Shown piece after piece: positions 55,627 to 63,745 of a stretch of DNA of 64,000 nt. The stretch is from Vibrio penaeicida (GTDB lineage: Bacteria > Pseudomonadota > Gammaproteobacteria > Enterobacterales > Vibrionaceae): contig NZ_JAUYVM010000008.1 of assembly GCF_030689305.1 (NCBI RefSeq), positions 62,001 through 126,000 on the forward strand, written 5' to 3'. A model generated the notes under the pieces. It saw only the letters and a program-made list of their open reading frames with translations, was not told the origin of the DNA and did not search any database. How positions within the stretch are numbered: the stretch's first letter is position 1; each line of letters opens with the position of its first letter. Position numbers and translations under genes: made by a program.

Positions 55627-56583
55627 CTAGCGGTAGTAGGACTCTATACGTTCAATAAAACGCGGTAAATCGGAAGGATGCAATGCGTTTATCCCAGCAG
55701 CGGCTTCACGCCCTCCCCCAGTTGGAAACTCACTGCAAATTTGCCCGGCACCTTGTTTATTATTAAGCGGTGCGCGCAGGGAGACTGTGTAAGAACCATC
55801 TGGATTACTGGTTAAAACCGCGTGAGCAGACGTCGGGGTTGAATTGGCTAAATGGTTCCCTAATACCCCACTAATCCTTCCAGACCAAGGCTCATCGGGT
55901 AATTGTATGACCATTAGCACATCCGATTTATGGGAAGCTTTTGCCGCTAAAGCGTTAGCAAAGTCACTCTCATAGGCGGATTTAAGTACGTGATAAGGAG
56001 AATCTGCCTGCTGAATCGCATCAAATGGAGACGAATAAGGCAACAAAGCGTTAAACAAATCAGCTGGGTGATAATGCAAATCTTCGACTGTTGCACCATA
56101 ACCATTGTAATTCACCAGCGTACCGAATTCTTTTAATTGATCTTTCTGTGCCTTGGTTAGAGGAACTTGATCAGCAAGGGTATCCGCTCGTGCAATCATA
56201 TTGTCGCCGTATGCCGCTGTGATAGCCCATAAGCGGTATTTTCCAGCAAGGAGTTTATCCACTATCAAAGCCGTACAAGTGTTTGGGTCGGTATCAATAT
56301 GAGTTTGAAGATTATCCGCTTCAGGAATGTCACCCGGTCTGTGATGATCGGCGTAGAAAACCTTTGTCCCTACCTCAAGCGCGTTTAACAAATCGGCTTT
56401 GTTCTTTTCCATTGAGATATCGAGAACGGTTAGGTCATCACCTTGCTGCACATCGACTTTACTGATGAGCTTGATGTCACGCTTAACGCCAGTAACGAGA
56501 ACCGCGTCTTTAGGTTGGTTCAGCCTAAGCTGTAAAAGGGCAATTATGCCGTCCGCATCGCCGTTAAAAATATCGTAATTCAT
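55627..56583 (-). CDS. DHH-family phosphoesterase
   Basis: The 318-residue protein has the DHH-family metal motifs: FNGDADGIIAL (about 6-16), LTVLDISM, and FYADHHRPGD with the name-giving DHH (about 78-80). The C-terminal GGGREAAAGI stands in the position of the GGGH nucleic-acid-binding loop. Relatives include RecJ, oligoribonuclease NrnA and cyclic-dinucleotide phosphodiesterases. This short, cytoplasmic form is likely an exo- or dinucleotide phosphodiesterase; the substrate is uncertain. It has a weak ribosome site and no operon partner. Confidence 0.8.
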   Translation of the reverse strand: MNYDIFNGDADGIIALLQLRLNQPKDAVLVTGVKRDIKLISKVDVQQGDDLTVLDISMEKNKADLLNALEVGTKVFYADHHRPGDIPEADNLQTHIDTDPNTCTALIVDKLLAGKYRLWAITAAYGDNMIARADTLADQVPLTKAQKDQLKEFGTLVNYNGYGATVEDLHYHPADLFNALLPYSSPFDAIQQADSPYHVLKSAYESDFANALAAKASHKSDVLMVIQLPDEPWSGRISGVLGNHLANSTPTSAHAVLTSNPDGSYTVSLRAPLNNKQGAGQICSEFPTGGGREAAAGINALHPSDLPRFIERIESYYR

Positions 56584-56824
56584 CCATATCTCATTCTATT
56601 GCACAGTCCTTATGCTCAACTCGCTAACGCAACATTGGTAGAGCACACGTATAGAGTAAGTGTTGCCATAATCCTGTCAACGAAATTAAATCTATGAAAA
56701 TAGAATAAAATATTCTCTAAAAAATATATGGGGTGAACACTATGCTAGCCTCGTCGAACCTAGCATCTAAAGGTGACTTAGGTATACAATGCGTGCTTTG
56801 TATTGAAAACACTGTAGGAAAATA

Positions 56825-57184
56825 ATGAAACCTGGTGCTACCGGATTAACTCGCGTTGTGCATGCGACACGCTACTCGATGAAAGGTTTAAAAGCGGCGT
56901 GGAAAAATGAAGCGGCTTTTCGTCAAGAAATAGGGTTGCTCGTAGTTCTCAGCACGTTGACGTTTTTTCTACCCGTCACTCCGCTAGAACAAGTTGCGAT
57001 GATAGGTGTTGTGCTTTTGGTGATCATTGTTGAACTGCTCAATTCCGCTATTGAAACAGTGGTAGACCGCTTTGGTTCAGAATGGAATGAGTTAAGCGGA
57101 CGCGCTAAAGACATTGGGTCTGCGGCGGTGTTTGTCGCTTTGCTACTGGCGGGGCTTGTCTGGATAGGTATTCTATTTCTATAG
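56825..57184 (+). CDS. dgkA: Diacylglycerol kinase
   Basis: The 119-residue membrane enzyme with three helices phosphorylates diacylglycerol to phosphatidic acid, recycling lipid released during periplasmic glucan or LPS modification. Features are ATRYSMKGLKAAWKNEAAFRQE, VELLNSAIETVVDR (the catalytic helix, about 70-83) and GRAKDIGSAAVFVAL. Length matches E. coli DgkA (122). AGGAAA precedes the ATG. It converges with arfA downstream. Confidence 0.95.
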   Translation: MKPGATGLTRVVHATRYSMKGLKAAWKNEAAFRQEIGLLVVLSTLTFFLPVTPLEQVAMIGVVLLVIIVELLNSAIETVVDRFGSEWNELSGRAKDIGSAAVFVALLLAGLVWIGILFL

Positions 57185-57212
57185 ATTTACCAAGCTATAG
57201 ATTTGCCAAGCT
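57181..57212. repeat. Two tandem 16-bp units
   Basis: ATAGATTTACCAAGCT (57181-57196) is followed directly by ATAGATTTGCCAAGCT (57197-57212), 15 of 16 identical. A third degenerate copy may follow. It spans the dgkA stop codon region; significance unclear. Confidence 0.7.
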
Positions 57213-57245
57213 ACAAAATTCCAAAGCTTTAAAACGTTCTTTAAC

Positions 57246-57303
57246 GAAAGAGCCCTATTCGAAGAATAGCGATTATGCCGCTTGCTTTGAATAGGGCTCT
57301 TTC
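57246..57303 (-). promoter_or_regulatory. arfA 3' hairpin enclosing the stop codon
   Basis: Bases 57246-57264 and 57285-57303 form a 19-bp stem with one G-T wobble and a 20-base loop. In the arfA mRNA the 5' arm encodes the last codons before Gln-Ala-Ala, and the TAA (57273-57275) lies in the loop. In E. coli such a hairpin is cut by RNase III or ends transcription, giving an arfA message without a stop codon that is normally destroyed via tmRNA tagging. The same device is present here. Confidence 0.8.
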
Positions 57304-57491
57304 CCTTTGTGCTTGTTGCCTCGGCTAAAACTACCTTTCCCTTTCTTCGCTTTAACCACCCGGGTTTTATACAGCTCGCTGGTGACTATCGCTTTAAGCG
57401 CATTATCTTGAATCACGCCTCTACCGTGTTCGTGTTGCATCTCAACCACATTTTCAGTGGCAAGCTTCGCATTTTTGCGTTTCTTTGCCAT
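57273..57491 (-). CDS. arfA: Alternative ribosome-rescue factor ArfA
   Basis: A 72-residue basic protein, the same length as E. coli ArfA. The conserved block GVIQDNALKAIVTSELYKTRVVKAKKGKGSFSR is visible as GVIQDNALKAIVTSELYKTR and KKGKGSFSRGNKHKG. ArfA recruits release factor 2 to ribosomes stalled without a stop codon when tmRNA fails. An additional N-terminal stretch of about 24 residues (MAKKRKNAKLATENVVEMQHEH) precedes the core, while the C-terminus is shorter than in E. coli. The ribosome site AAAGGAG is strong. The 3' end lies in a hairpin that should make the message itself non-stop. Confidence 0.9.
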   Translation of the reverse strand: MAKKRKNAKLATENVVEMQHEHGRGVIQDNALKAIVTSELYKTRVVKAKKGKGSFSRGNKHKGKEPYSKQAA

Positions 57492-57587
57492 TTTAGGCTC
57501 CTTTGTTTAATTCGCAGGCAATATTGGCTTTCGTAGTTAGGAAAGTCAATGCTAATTTTAGAAGCATAACCTCAAAGGAATGTCTTC

Positions 57588-58358
57588 ATGAAATATACAT
57601 TTTCGACCTGTTTTTTTGCGGCACTGCTTTCTGCATCATCATTCGCGCAGAACAATATTGCTCTTAACTATTTAACGCCACTCAATGACGAAGAGAAGAC
57701 CGTAAAATCTTTACTTATAGACAGCGGGGTTAACGAATTGGTGGTCGGATTTGGCGACACTCTGTTTCCCTTCAAAAGTACGCTAACGATTGAGTATGGT
57801 TCTGACGACGGTCCGCTGTTTAATCCCGAAACCAATAAAGTGCAAATGCCCTACTCTTTCGTCACAGAAGCGCATCACCATTTCGCAAAAAATGATTATC
57901 AAAAGAAATACGGCAAGAAACCCGAGCTAGGCGCAATAGATACAGTACTTCACACCCTGATTCACGAACTGGGCCACGCATACATCGCAGACCAGCAGAT
58001 CCCCATTTTAGGTAAAGAGGAAGATGCCGTTGATAATCTGGCTGCCATCATAATGATTGAATATGTAGAAAACGGAGCAGATGCCGCTATCAGCGCCGCA
58101 GATATGTTTGATTTCGAAACGCAAGGACAGCCAGACAAATACCAACTTGTCGAATATGCTGGTGAGCATAGCTTTAATTTACAGCGTTACTTTCAAACAC
58201 TGTGCCTTGTTTATGGTAGCGACCCTGAAAAGTTTGCTGGTTTACTGGATGAAGTAGAAAAAGAATATCGAGAGGAGAGAGAGTCTTTTTGCGAATATCA
58301 GTACAACACTACCAGAGACAATTGGCACACTTATCTGGGTCAAATAGATAAAGAGTGA
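57588..58358 (+). CDS. DUF4344 secreted putative metallopeptidase
   Basis: The 256-residue protein has a signal peptide (SFA-QNN, cleavage near residue 20). The zinc motif HELGH (His126-Glu127-x-x-His130) is followed by EEDAVDNLAA, the likely third ligand region, as in the DUF4344 family. It probably acts as a periplasmic peptidase; no substrate is known. The ribosome site is AAAGGA. An inverted-repeat element starts six bases after its stop codon. Confidence 0.85.
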   Translation: MKYTFSTCFFAALLSASSFAQNNIALNYLTPLNDEEKTVKSLLIDSGVNELVVGFGDTLFPFKSTLTIEYGSDDGPLFNPETNKVQMPYSFVTEAHHHFAKNDYQKKYGKKPELGAIDTVLHTLIHELGHAYIADQQIPILGKEEDAVDNLAAIIMIEYVENGADAAISAADMFDFETQGQPDKYQLVEYAGEHSFNLQRYFQTLCLVYGSDPEKFAGLLDEVEKEYREERESFCEYQYNTTRDNWHTYLGQIDKE

Positions 58359-58363
58359 TGGTG

Positions 58364-58629
58364 TATACCCAAGTAACCTCAAGATACTTGGTTCAGCGAG
58401 AATTAACTGGCTTTCAGACAAGGCACCGATATGAAGATCTAGTCATTCTAAATCAAGAATCGGTAACGCAGTATGAAAGCCAGTTAAACTCGCCCTTGGG
58501 AGCCCATATTCTGTCCCATTTCATCGTCAAAGAACTTGGAAAGGACGCGTCATTACACCGCGTTCTTCTCCTTGCTCTGAAACAGACTATGAGGCTCTGA
58601 ATCCTGTATCTTGAGGTCACTTGGGTATA
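58364..58629. mobile_element. 266-base inverted-repeat element (MITE/ERIC-like)
   Basis: Ends are 23-bp inverted repeats, 58364-58386 and 58607-58629, with 22 of 23 matching (TATACCCAAGT..CTCAAGATA). Inside are further pairs: TTAACTGGCTTTC (58403-58415) with GAAAGCCAGTTAA (58475-58487), and ACCGAT with ATCGGT. It carries no convincing gene; the 81-codon frame in it follows the element's symmetry. It could be a non-autonomous insertion or a large RNA hairpin. No target duplication was recognised. Confidence 0.65.
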
Positions 58630-58914
58630 GACCTCAAAGTCAATTCATTTAAACTGAGCCTAACTCTCTGAAGTTGTAATGATAAACGACCTGTGTGTTT
58701 AAACGACCTATATCGCTTCTATCCAATAAGAGTGGAAGCGTATTTCCCATTTTCTTTACGTTCTCCGCTTTTTGTTTAACGCTTTAAAAAACCGACACTT
58801 ACCCTTCCTATACAATTTTTCTTCCTAAGCACTTTTTGCTTCTCTCGTCATTTTTACCCGAGATAGAGCTTAACAAACCCACTGTCCTTCCAAACCCATT
58901 GCCTGAGCCCAAAT
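58630..58914. other. Intergenic region upstream of the metzincin gene
   Basis: About 285 bases, T-rich between 58740 and 58860. It presumably holds the promoter of the next gene, whose ribosome site is weak. No additional feature is seen. Confidence 0.35.
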
Positions 58915-61900
58915 ATGCATTTAAAAACACTTCTTTTCACCTTTTTACTAAGCAGTCTTGTATCGGGCTGTGGAGGAGAGTCATCCCCCTCTTCTCAATC
59001 TAACGGAAATGGAAATAAGCCAACCACTCCAGGAACTCAAAAACCCACTAAACCGACTCAGCCAGAACACCAAGTTTCTGCTCACGAACTGCTGCCTTAT
59101 TCTTTCAATGCTGTTGTTCAAGTTGCGGGGCGACCACATACTGTGGAACTGCAAAAATTTTCTGTCAGGCAAGAAAACGCCACCTTTTATGTTTTGAACA
59201 CAGACAAATCTAGCCAAATGGAACCACTCAAATACATTCCTGAGGTACGCAGCTACCGAGGCAAAGTGGTTGGTCAACCAGAATCGACTATCGTCGGGTA
59301 TGTTGATGGCAATAATCAGTTTTATGGCAGAGTTTTTTATGGTGGTATCAAATCTTGGGAGATAAAGAATCTCAACGTAAAAACAAAATCAACGGTTGTT
59401 GCCAGTGCATCCACAACGCTGAATCGGTCACCGGAAGATTTGAAACCAATCTCAACCTCTCATGTACTTCCTGAGCCCTCTTTAGAGAGCCCGATACCAA
59501 GTATGAAGGATTTCTACCTACAAAGAGCAGATATCACTTTTCATGCCACGGAAGACAGTTACACAAAAATATTCGGAAAAAATCTAGAGTCAGCCATTGG
59601 CGGCATGGATTACATGGCAAATTTACTGGACTATTTGTTTACAAGAGATGCGCTGATTCGTTTCAGTTACCCCGGTGGCTTGATCACTCAGAAATCGGGG
59701 AGTGTTACTCAATCAACTCAGCAAACGGCACTCAGAAATGCATTAAAGGGCAAATTCTCGTTGTTTCACTATTTCACCGGTCCAAGAAACTCCGGCGCAA
59801 ATGCTGGGCTTACCAGCTTCTGTGAATTCAGTATATCGGCTTGGTGTACACTGCATGAAGTCGGTCATGCATTTAATTTGGGGCATGATATTGGGGTAGA
59901 AACCAACAGTGTTATGGGTGCGGTTGAACTGATCCCAACCAATGCAATATCGGTGATCAAATCTTCTCCAGCAGCAACACGAGGAACGATTGTTGGAGCG
60001 TTGCGCTCCCCTATAAGCCCTAACGCGAATATCGATCACATTGATGTGTCGCGAGATGGTCAAGCCACGATCAACGTGTTGGACAATGATTTCGATGCTA
60101 ACGGTCCACTTTCAGGAGGTACTATAAAAATTCATAGTGTGGACACGCGCTCGCTTGCCTATGGCAATATCTCTTGGGACTCCAATGGCAAAGTCACCTA
60201 CCAAGCGCCTAAAGGGTTTGTTGGAGACGACCACTTTCATTACACCATCATTGATGAAACTGGGATGAAAGACGAATCGGAAGTCCATGTAAAAGTCATA
60301 TCCGATTCTAGAGTCGCCTTTTTTAAGAAAAGTAACGCTACTCGCCACACCAATCTACAACCCTACAACACAACAAAATATAGAACGACCCCGGTGGACC
60401 AAGTTCATAACCTCGCGGGTAAAGAACAATTTATTTCGCTTCTTCACAGCAACGCTAAGTACCCAAATTTAGGGTTTACTCAGCAAGTATTAAAAGAAGG
60501 CGGATACGATACCGTTTATGAAAAAAACAACACGATGGCACTACGTGACTATATGCCGCACGAGCTCGCTCCCGGCCGTTCCAGCTTTTCGGTGTCGTTA
60601 GTACTCACTCAAGACGGTGATTTTATTTCTCGTGATAGTAATGGTGACTTTCACAAAACCATCCAAGAGCTTTCATTGATAGGGCAAGGGAAACTCGATG
60701 ACGGCTACGCTTTGTCATATTTTAACGGCAATCAACATCGCGTTAAGCTGAATGGTTCTCCTGCTAAGGGGCTAGGATGGACGCTAGTGTCTCGCCAGTT
60801 CTTCACTCAGCAACGTTTTAACCAGCGCCCACATGAGATTCATGCGTTTGCCTCACCAGATTCGGTCACAGTGAATGACAATAAGCCGCATGTCATCACT
60901 TGGGTTATCAATCGAGAAGCAAACACGGTGACGACTTACGTCGATGGCGTAGCTATCCCAATGGCTTTAGACAGCAATCCAACTCATTTTGCAAGAAATG
61001 TACCTTTGCCTGCAGATTTTGGGGGAATTTACCCTGGTGGAACACATTATTGGTACAGTTCCGGGAGAGATTTACATACAGAGTCTTACGGCCCTTGGTT
61101 TATGAGAACCACAAACTCCGATGCTGGGAAAGAAAACCCAAGCATCTGGGAAACATCAACGGAGTTCCTCTCCAAAAACATGAACGTCGATAACGTACAG
61201 ATTTTCACTTATGCGTTGTCTTATGCACAAGTCACACAAATTGCTCAGGGGGGTTACCCTGCTTATACAAATTCACCTTACAATGGTCAGGCAGTATTCT
61301 TCGATAAGCCTATTACGTTGAATTGGGAACATGATAAAGCCAGCAGCTTCAAACTGATGTATGGCTATGAGCCATCCCTCAAGCATCCAAAGTTCTCTCA
61401 AGAAATAGGGGCAAAAAACACTCAAACGGTCGCAATTAATGATGCCCATGAAGCCTTATATTGGCGTATCGATAGTAATGTAAATGGAAAATGGGTAACT
61501 GGGCACACTTGGTCTGTTCGAAATCAACTCCAGATTGGGAATATGTTGTCACTCTCATTTACACAAGACGAGCTAACCAATTCGGCGCAGACGAATGCTG
61601 CTCCGTGGGGGAAGAACATCGAAGAAGACTTCGGTAACGTCCGCGTAAAGGTCAGTAATCAAACGGACTCTAATGGACGCTCAACACTATTGCTGCGAGG
61701 TGACAACGCCAACATCACATTTACTAGTAATGGTGGTCGAGAGATCAAGCAACTCAACGTATCGCTGGGATCCTATAACCAAGAGAAAGTTGGCGATCTC
61801 GCGATACAGTACCGCTCAGGCAGCCAATGGAAAGACGCAAAAGTACTGCATAAAAATGGATTGCCGACAGGGCAAAATTACAATGGCATGTACTCACACT

Positions 61901-62076
61901 CTTCCGGAGTGGGAAACGGAAAAGGCGGACCGGGCAAAAATCGTTATGTACCAGCATCTACTGATAATTTAAGTTCATATAAAGTGTCATTTCCATCTGG
62001 GGTCTTTGAAGCGAGAATCATTGTTCGAGGACATAAAAACGTTGTGGCGATCATAGACCACGTGACTTTGATGTAG
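58915..62076 (+). CDS. Large metzincin-type metalloprotease lipoprotein
   Basis: The 1053-residue protein has a lipobox (LVSGC, Cys about 19) followed by a Ser/Pro/Thr-rich linker. Residues of about 200-360 form a metzincin-like protease: HEVGHAFNLGHD gives the zinc ligands His314, His318 and His324 with Glu315, and the Met-turn is probably NSVMG. Next are a cadherin/Ig-like domain (NVLDNDFDANG..FVGDDHFHYTI, about 375-460) and a concanavalin/LamG-like domain (about 530-780, e.g. HVITWVINREANTVTTYVDG). More beta-rich regions continue to the end. It would be a cell-surface protease, possibly of extracellular matrix or mucin. Family assignment beyond metzincin is inference. Confidence 0.8.
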   Translation: MHLKTLLFTFLLSSLVSGCGGESSPSSQSNGNGNKPTTPGTQKPTKPTQPEHQVSAHELLPYSFNAVVQVAGRPHTVELQKFSVRQENATFYVLNTDKSSQMEPLKYIPEVRSYRGKVVGQPESTIVGYVDGNNQFYGRVFYGGIKSWEIKNLNVKTKSTVVASASTTLNRSPEDLKPISTSHVLPEPSLESPIPSMKDFYLQRADITFHATEDSYTKIFGKNLESAIGGMDYMANLLDYLFTRDALIRFSYPGGLITQKSGSVTQSTQQTALRNALKGKFSLFHYFTGPRNSGANAGLTSFCEFSISAWCTLHEVGHAFNLGHDIGVETNSVMGAVELIPTNAISVIKSSPAATRGTIVGALRSPISPNANIDHIDVSRDGQATINVLDNDFDANGPLSGGTIKIHSVDTRSLAYGNISWDSNGKVTYQAPKGFVGDDHFHYTIIDETGMKDESEVHVKVISDSRVAFFKKSNATRHTNLQPYNTTKYRTTPVDQVHNLAGKEQFISLLHSNAKYPNLGFTQQVLKEGGYDTVYEKNNTMALRDYMPHELAPGRSSFSVSLVLTQDGDFISRDSNGDFHKTIQELSLIGQGKLDDGYALSYFNGNQHRVKLNGSPAKGLGWTLVSRQFFTQQRFNQRPHEIHAFASPDSVTVNDNKPHVITWVINREANTVTTYVDGVAIPMALDSNPTHFARNVPLPADFGGIYPGGTHYWYSSGRDLHTESYGPWFMRTTNSDAGKENPSIWETSTEFLSKNMNVDNVQIFTYALSYAQVTQIAQGGYPAYTNSPYNGQAVFFDKPITLNWEHDKASSFKLMYGYEPSLKHPKFSQEIGAKNTQTVAINDAHEALYWRIDSNVNGKWVTGHTWSVRNQLQIGNMLSLSFTQDELTNSAQTNAAPWGKNIEEDFGNVRVKVSNQTDSNGRSTLLLRGDNANITFTSNGGREIKQLNVSLGSYNQEKVGDLAIQYRSGSQWKDAKVLHKNGLPTGQNYNGMYSHSSGVGNGKGGPGKNRYVPASTDNLSSYKVSFPSGVFEARIIVRGHKNVVAIIDHVTLM

Positions 62077-62131
62077 AAAGGTTGGATAGAGATTAGGGTT
62101 AACAGACCTTAATCTCTACTCATTCAAACTG

Positions 62132-62162
62132 ATACCCAAGTGACCTAAAGGTACTTGGGTAT
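62132..62162. terminator. Palindromic terminator (TACCCAAGT family)
   Basis: ATACCCAAGT (62132-62141) pairs with ACTTGGGTAT (62153-62162), with an inner ACCT/AGGT stem. A second stem AGATTAGGG/CCTTAATCT sits at about 62090-62115. It lies between convergent genes and probably terminates both. Confidence 0.7.
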
Positions 62163-62164
62163 AC

Positions 62165-62476
62165 TCAAACTAATGCGTCCAAAATTTTATCAATGGCCTC
62201 AATCACCTTCTTGGAAATCTTCAATAGTTTGGCGTGAGAATCCAGAGCGTCTTCGGCCTCTATCGCAACGTTTTGTTGTTGCTTTAGCAGTTCGATGGCA
62301 ATCGCAACCTCACTCGAAGGCTTCTCCGATTTTGCCAATACCCAGCGATCCAGCCGCATAAACAACTCATGCTGTTGCTCTCGAATCTCGAATTGTTCAT
62401 TACCGGTTGCTGATTGCGTTGCTCGGTTAAGCGCCTTCATACTAGCTTGAATTTCTTTGAAAACGGCGTCCGTCAT
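62165..62476 (-). CDS. Small cytoplasmic protein, partner of the upstream lipoprotein gene
   Basis: A 103-residue protein I do not recognise, starting MTDAVFKEIQASMKALNRAT. It is mostly helical, with long stretches of Glu, Leu and Lys/Arg suitable for coiled coils (e.g. AIAIELLKQQQNVAIEAEDALDSH). There is no signal peptide. It overlaps the lipoprotein gene by an ATGA at 62473-62476, with AAGGACAA before it, so the two genes are translationally coupled. Function unknown. Confidence 0.7.
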   Translation of the reverse strand: MTDAVFKEIQASMKALNRATQSATGNEQFEIREQQHELFMRLDRWVLAKSEKPSSEVAIAIELLKQQQNVAIEAEDALDSHAKLLKISKKVIEAIDKILDALV

Positions 62477-63447
62477 TTGTCTTGTCCTTTGCAACTTAGC
62501 TTACTATCAACGACTTCAACACCTTCTTCACAGTTTTCTAGTAAACCTTTTGTTGTATTGAATCGCACAGTGATGTCTTTCATCCTAGCTTGAGTTTGTA
62601 CCACCGTCGCCTTAGTAAACGTTCCGCTATTGAGGCTTTCTGCCACCTGATTATGGCTCATTCGGAAAGTATCAATGGCTCTGATTGTTTGCTGTATGAG
62701 AATCGGGGTCGCGGCCATTTCTTCCCATTGTGCATACAATCGCTCTATCTCATCTCGGCTGGCTTTTAGTGGCATCTGACGAATGTTTGCTCTTCGATTG
62801 AAATCCTGAACTTCTTCGCTCAACACATATGAGCGTGATAGATAGATTGCTGTACCAATTTGATGTTCTTCAATCAATTCGACTAATCTGAGACTAAGCT
62901 GAGAAACAATTGCATCGGAGTTTGTAATGACTTTTTTAAGCGCCCTCTGCTTTTTATCTTCACTGTAGCTCCCAACTAGAGCCACCAGCGCACTTTGAGC
63001 TATCCCTTCCTTTTCTTTTGGTATGGGCAGGCTAACCCATTGTGACGACTCTGCGGCTTGATACAAATTCAAAGCTGCCAACTCCGCATCGGCCTCATTA
63101 TTGGCAGAAGCCAGATCATTAAGCGCTTTTGAATAAGCGAGAAGCGCTTTTGATATTGCAATAATGGGAGAATTTTCTGGAAGTTGGTAAGTTGCTAAAG
63201 GCTCAAACTCATCGGAATTTAGCTTTGCTTTAGAGGAACCATTATATTTAGCGGCAAGATGGGTGAGATCGCGGTGAGATTTCGCCTGATTGTATTCACT
63301 AACGACCCCAGATACATGTTCAAGCATGTTGGTCGCAGACTGGCTAAAATCTGCAACTTTATTTTCCGGCACGTTAGAGCACCCCGAAAGTACCAATATC
63401 GTAGCCATTGCTACTGCATTTTTCGTAAACATCCTTTTAACTTTCAT
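62473..63447 (-). CDS. Lipoprotein of unknown function
   Basis: The 324-residue protein has a lipoprotein signal with lipobox VLSGC (Cys about residue 23). The mature part looks all-helical (e.g. ALLAYSKALNDLASANNEADAELAALNLYQAAE, here broken at ALLAYSKALNDLASANNE). I do not recognise the family. It is translationally coupled to the helical 103-residue protein, so the two may form one system. It is transcribed away from the VOC-family gene at the right edge. Confidence 0.7.
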   Translation of the reverse strand: MKVKRMFTKNAVAMATILVLSGCSNVPENKVADFSQSATNMLEHVSGVVSEYNQAKSHRDLTHLAAKYNGSSKAKLNSDEFEPLATYQLPENSPIIAISKALLAYSKALNDLASANNEADAELAALNLYQAAESSQWVSLPIPKEKEGIAQSALVALVGSYSEDKKQRALKKVITNSDAIVSQLSLRLVELIEEHQIGTAIYLSRSYVLSEEVQDFNRRANIRQMPLKASRDEIERLYAQWEEMAATPILIQQTIRAIDTFRMSHNQVAESLNSGTFTKATVVQTQARMKDITVRFNTTKGLLENCEEGVEVVDSKLSCKGQDK

Positions 63448-63745
63448 CGCTCACTTCATGTGTTGAAAAACATACTTGCACATATAATGTTGACTATTTG
63501 TGACTTCATGCACGAATTTTTAGATAACACCACCCTGCCCAACATTTAATTACACCTTTAATTTCAGCAGGTTATATTTATAGCACTGCGTATAATTGAG
63601 CATAATCACTTAGTTGCTCCTTAATATGAGACCCTTACTTCATTAGCCGATATATGTTACAAAGTTTGAGTAGGCTAACGCTACGCTCGCTCTTTTATCT
63701 CGGTGCTAGAATTACACCCGAGTAGACAATTTGAAAGGAAACATG

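Noticed and set aside
58355..58600. 81-codon reading frame after the DUF4344 gene
   Set aside because: It lies inside the inverted-repeat element, follows its symmetry and has no ribosome site or recognisable domain.
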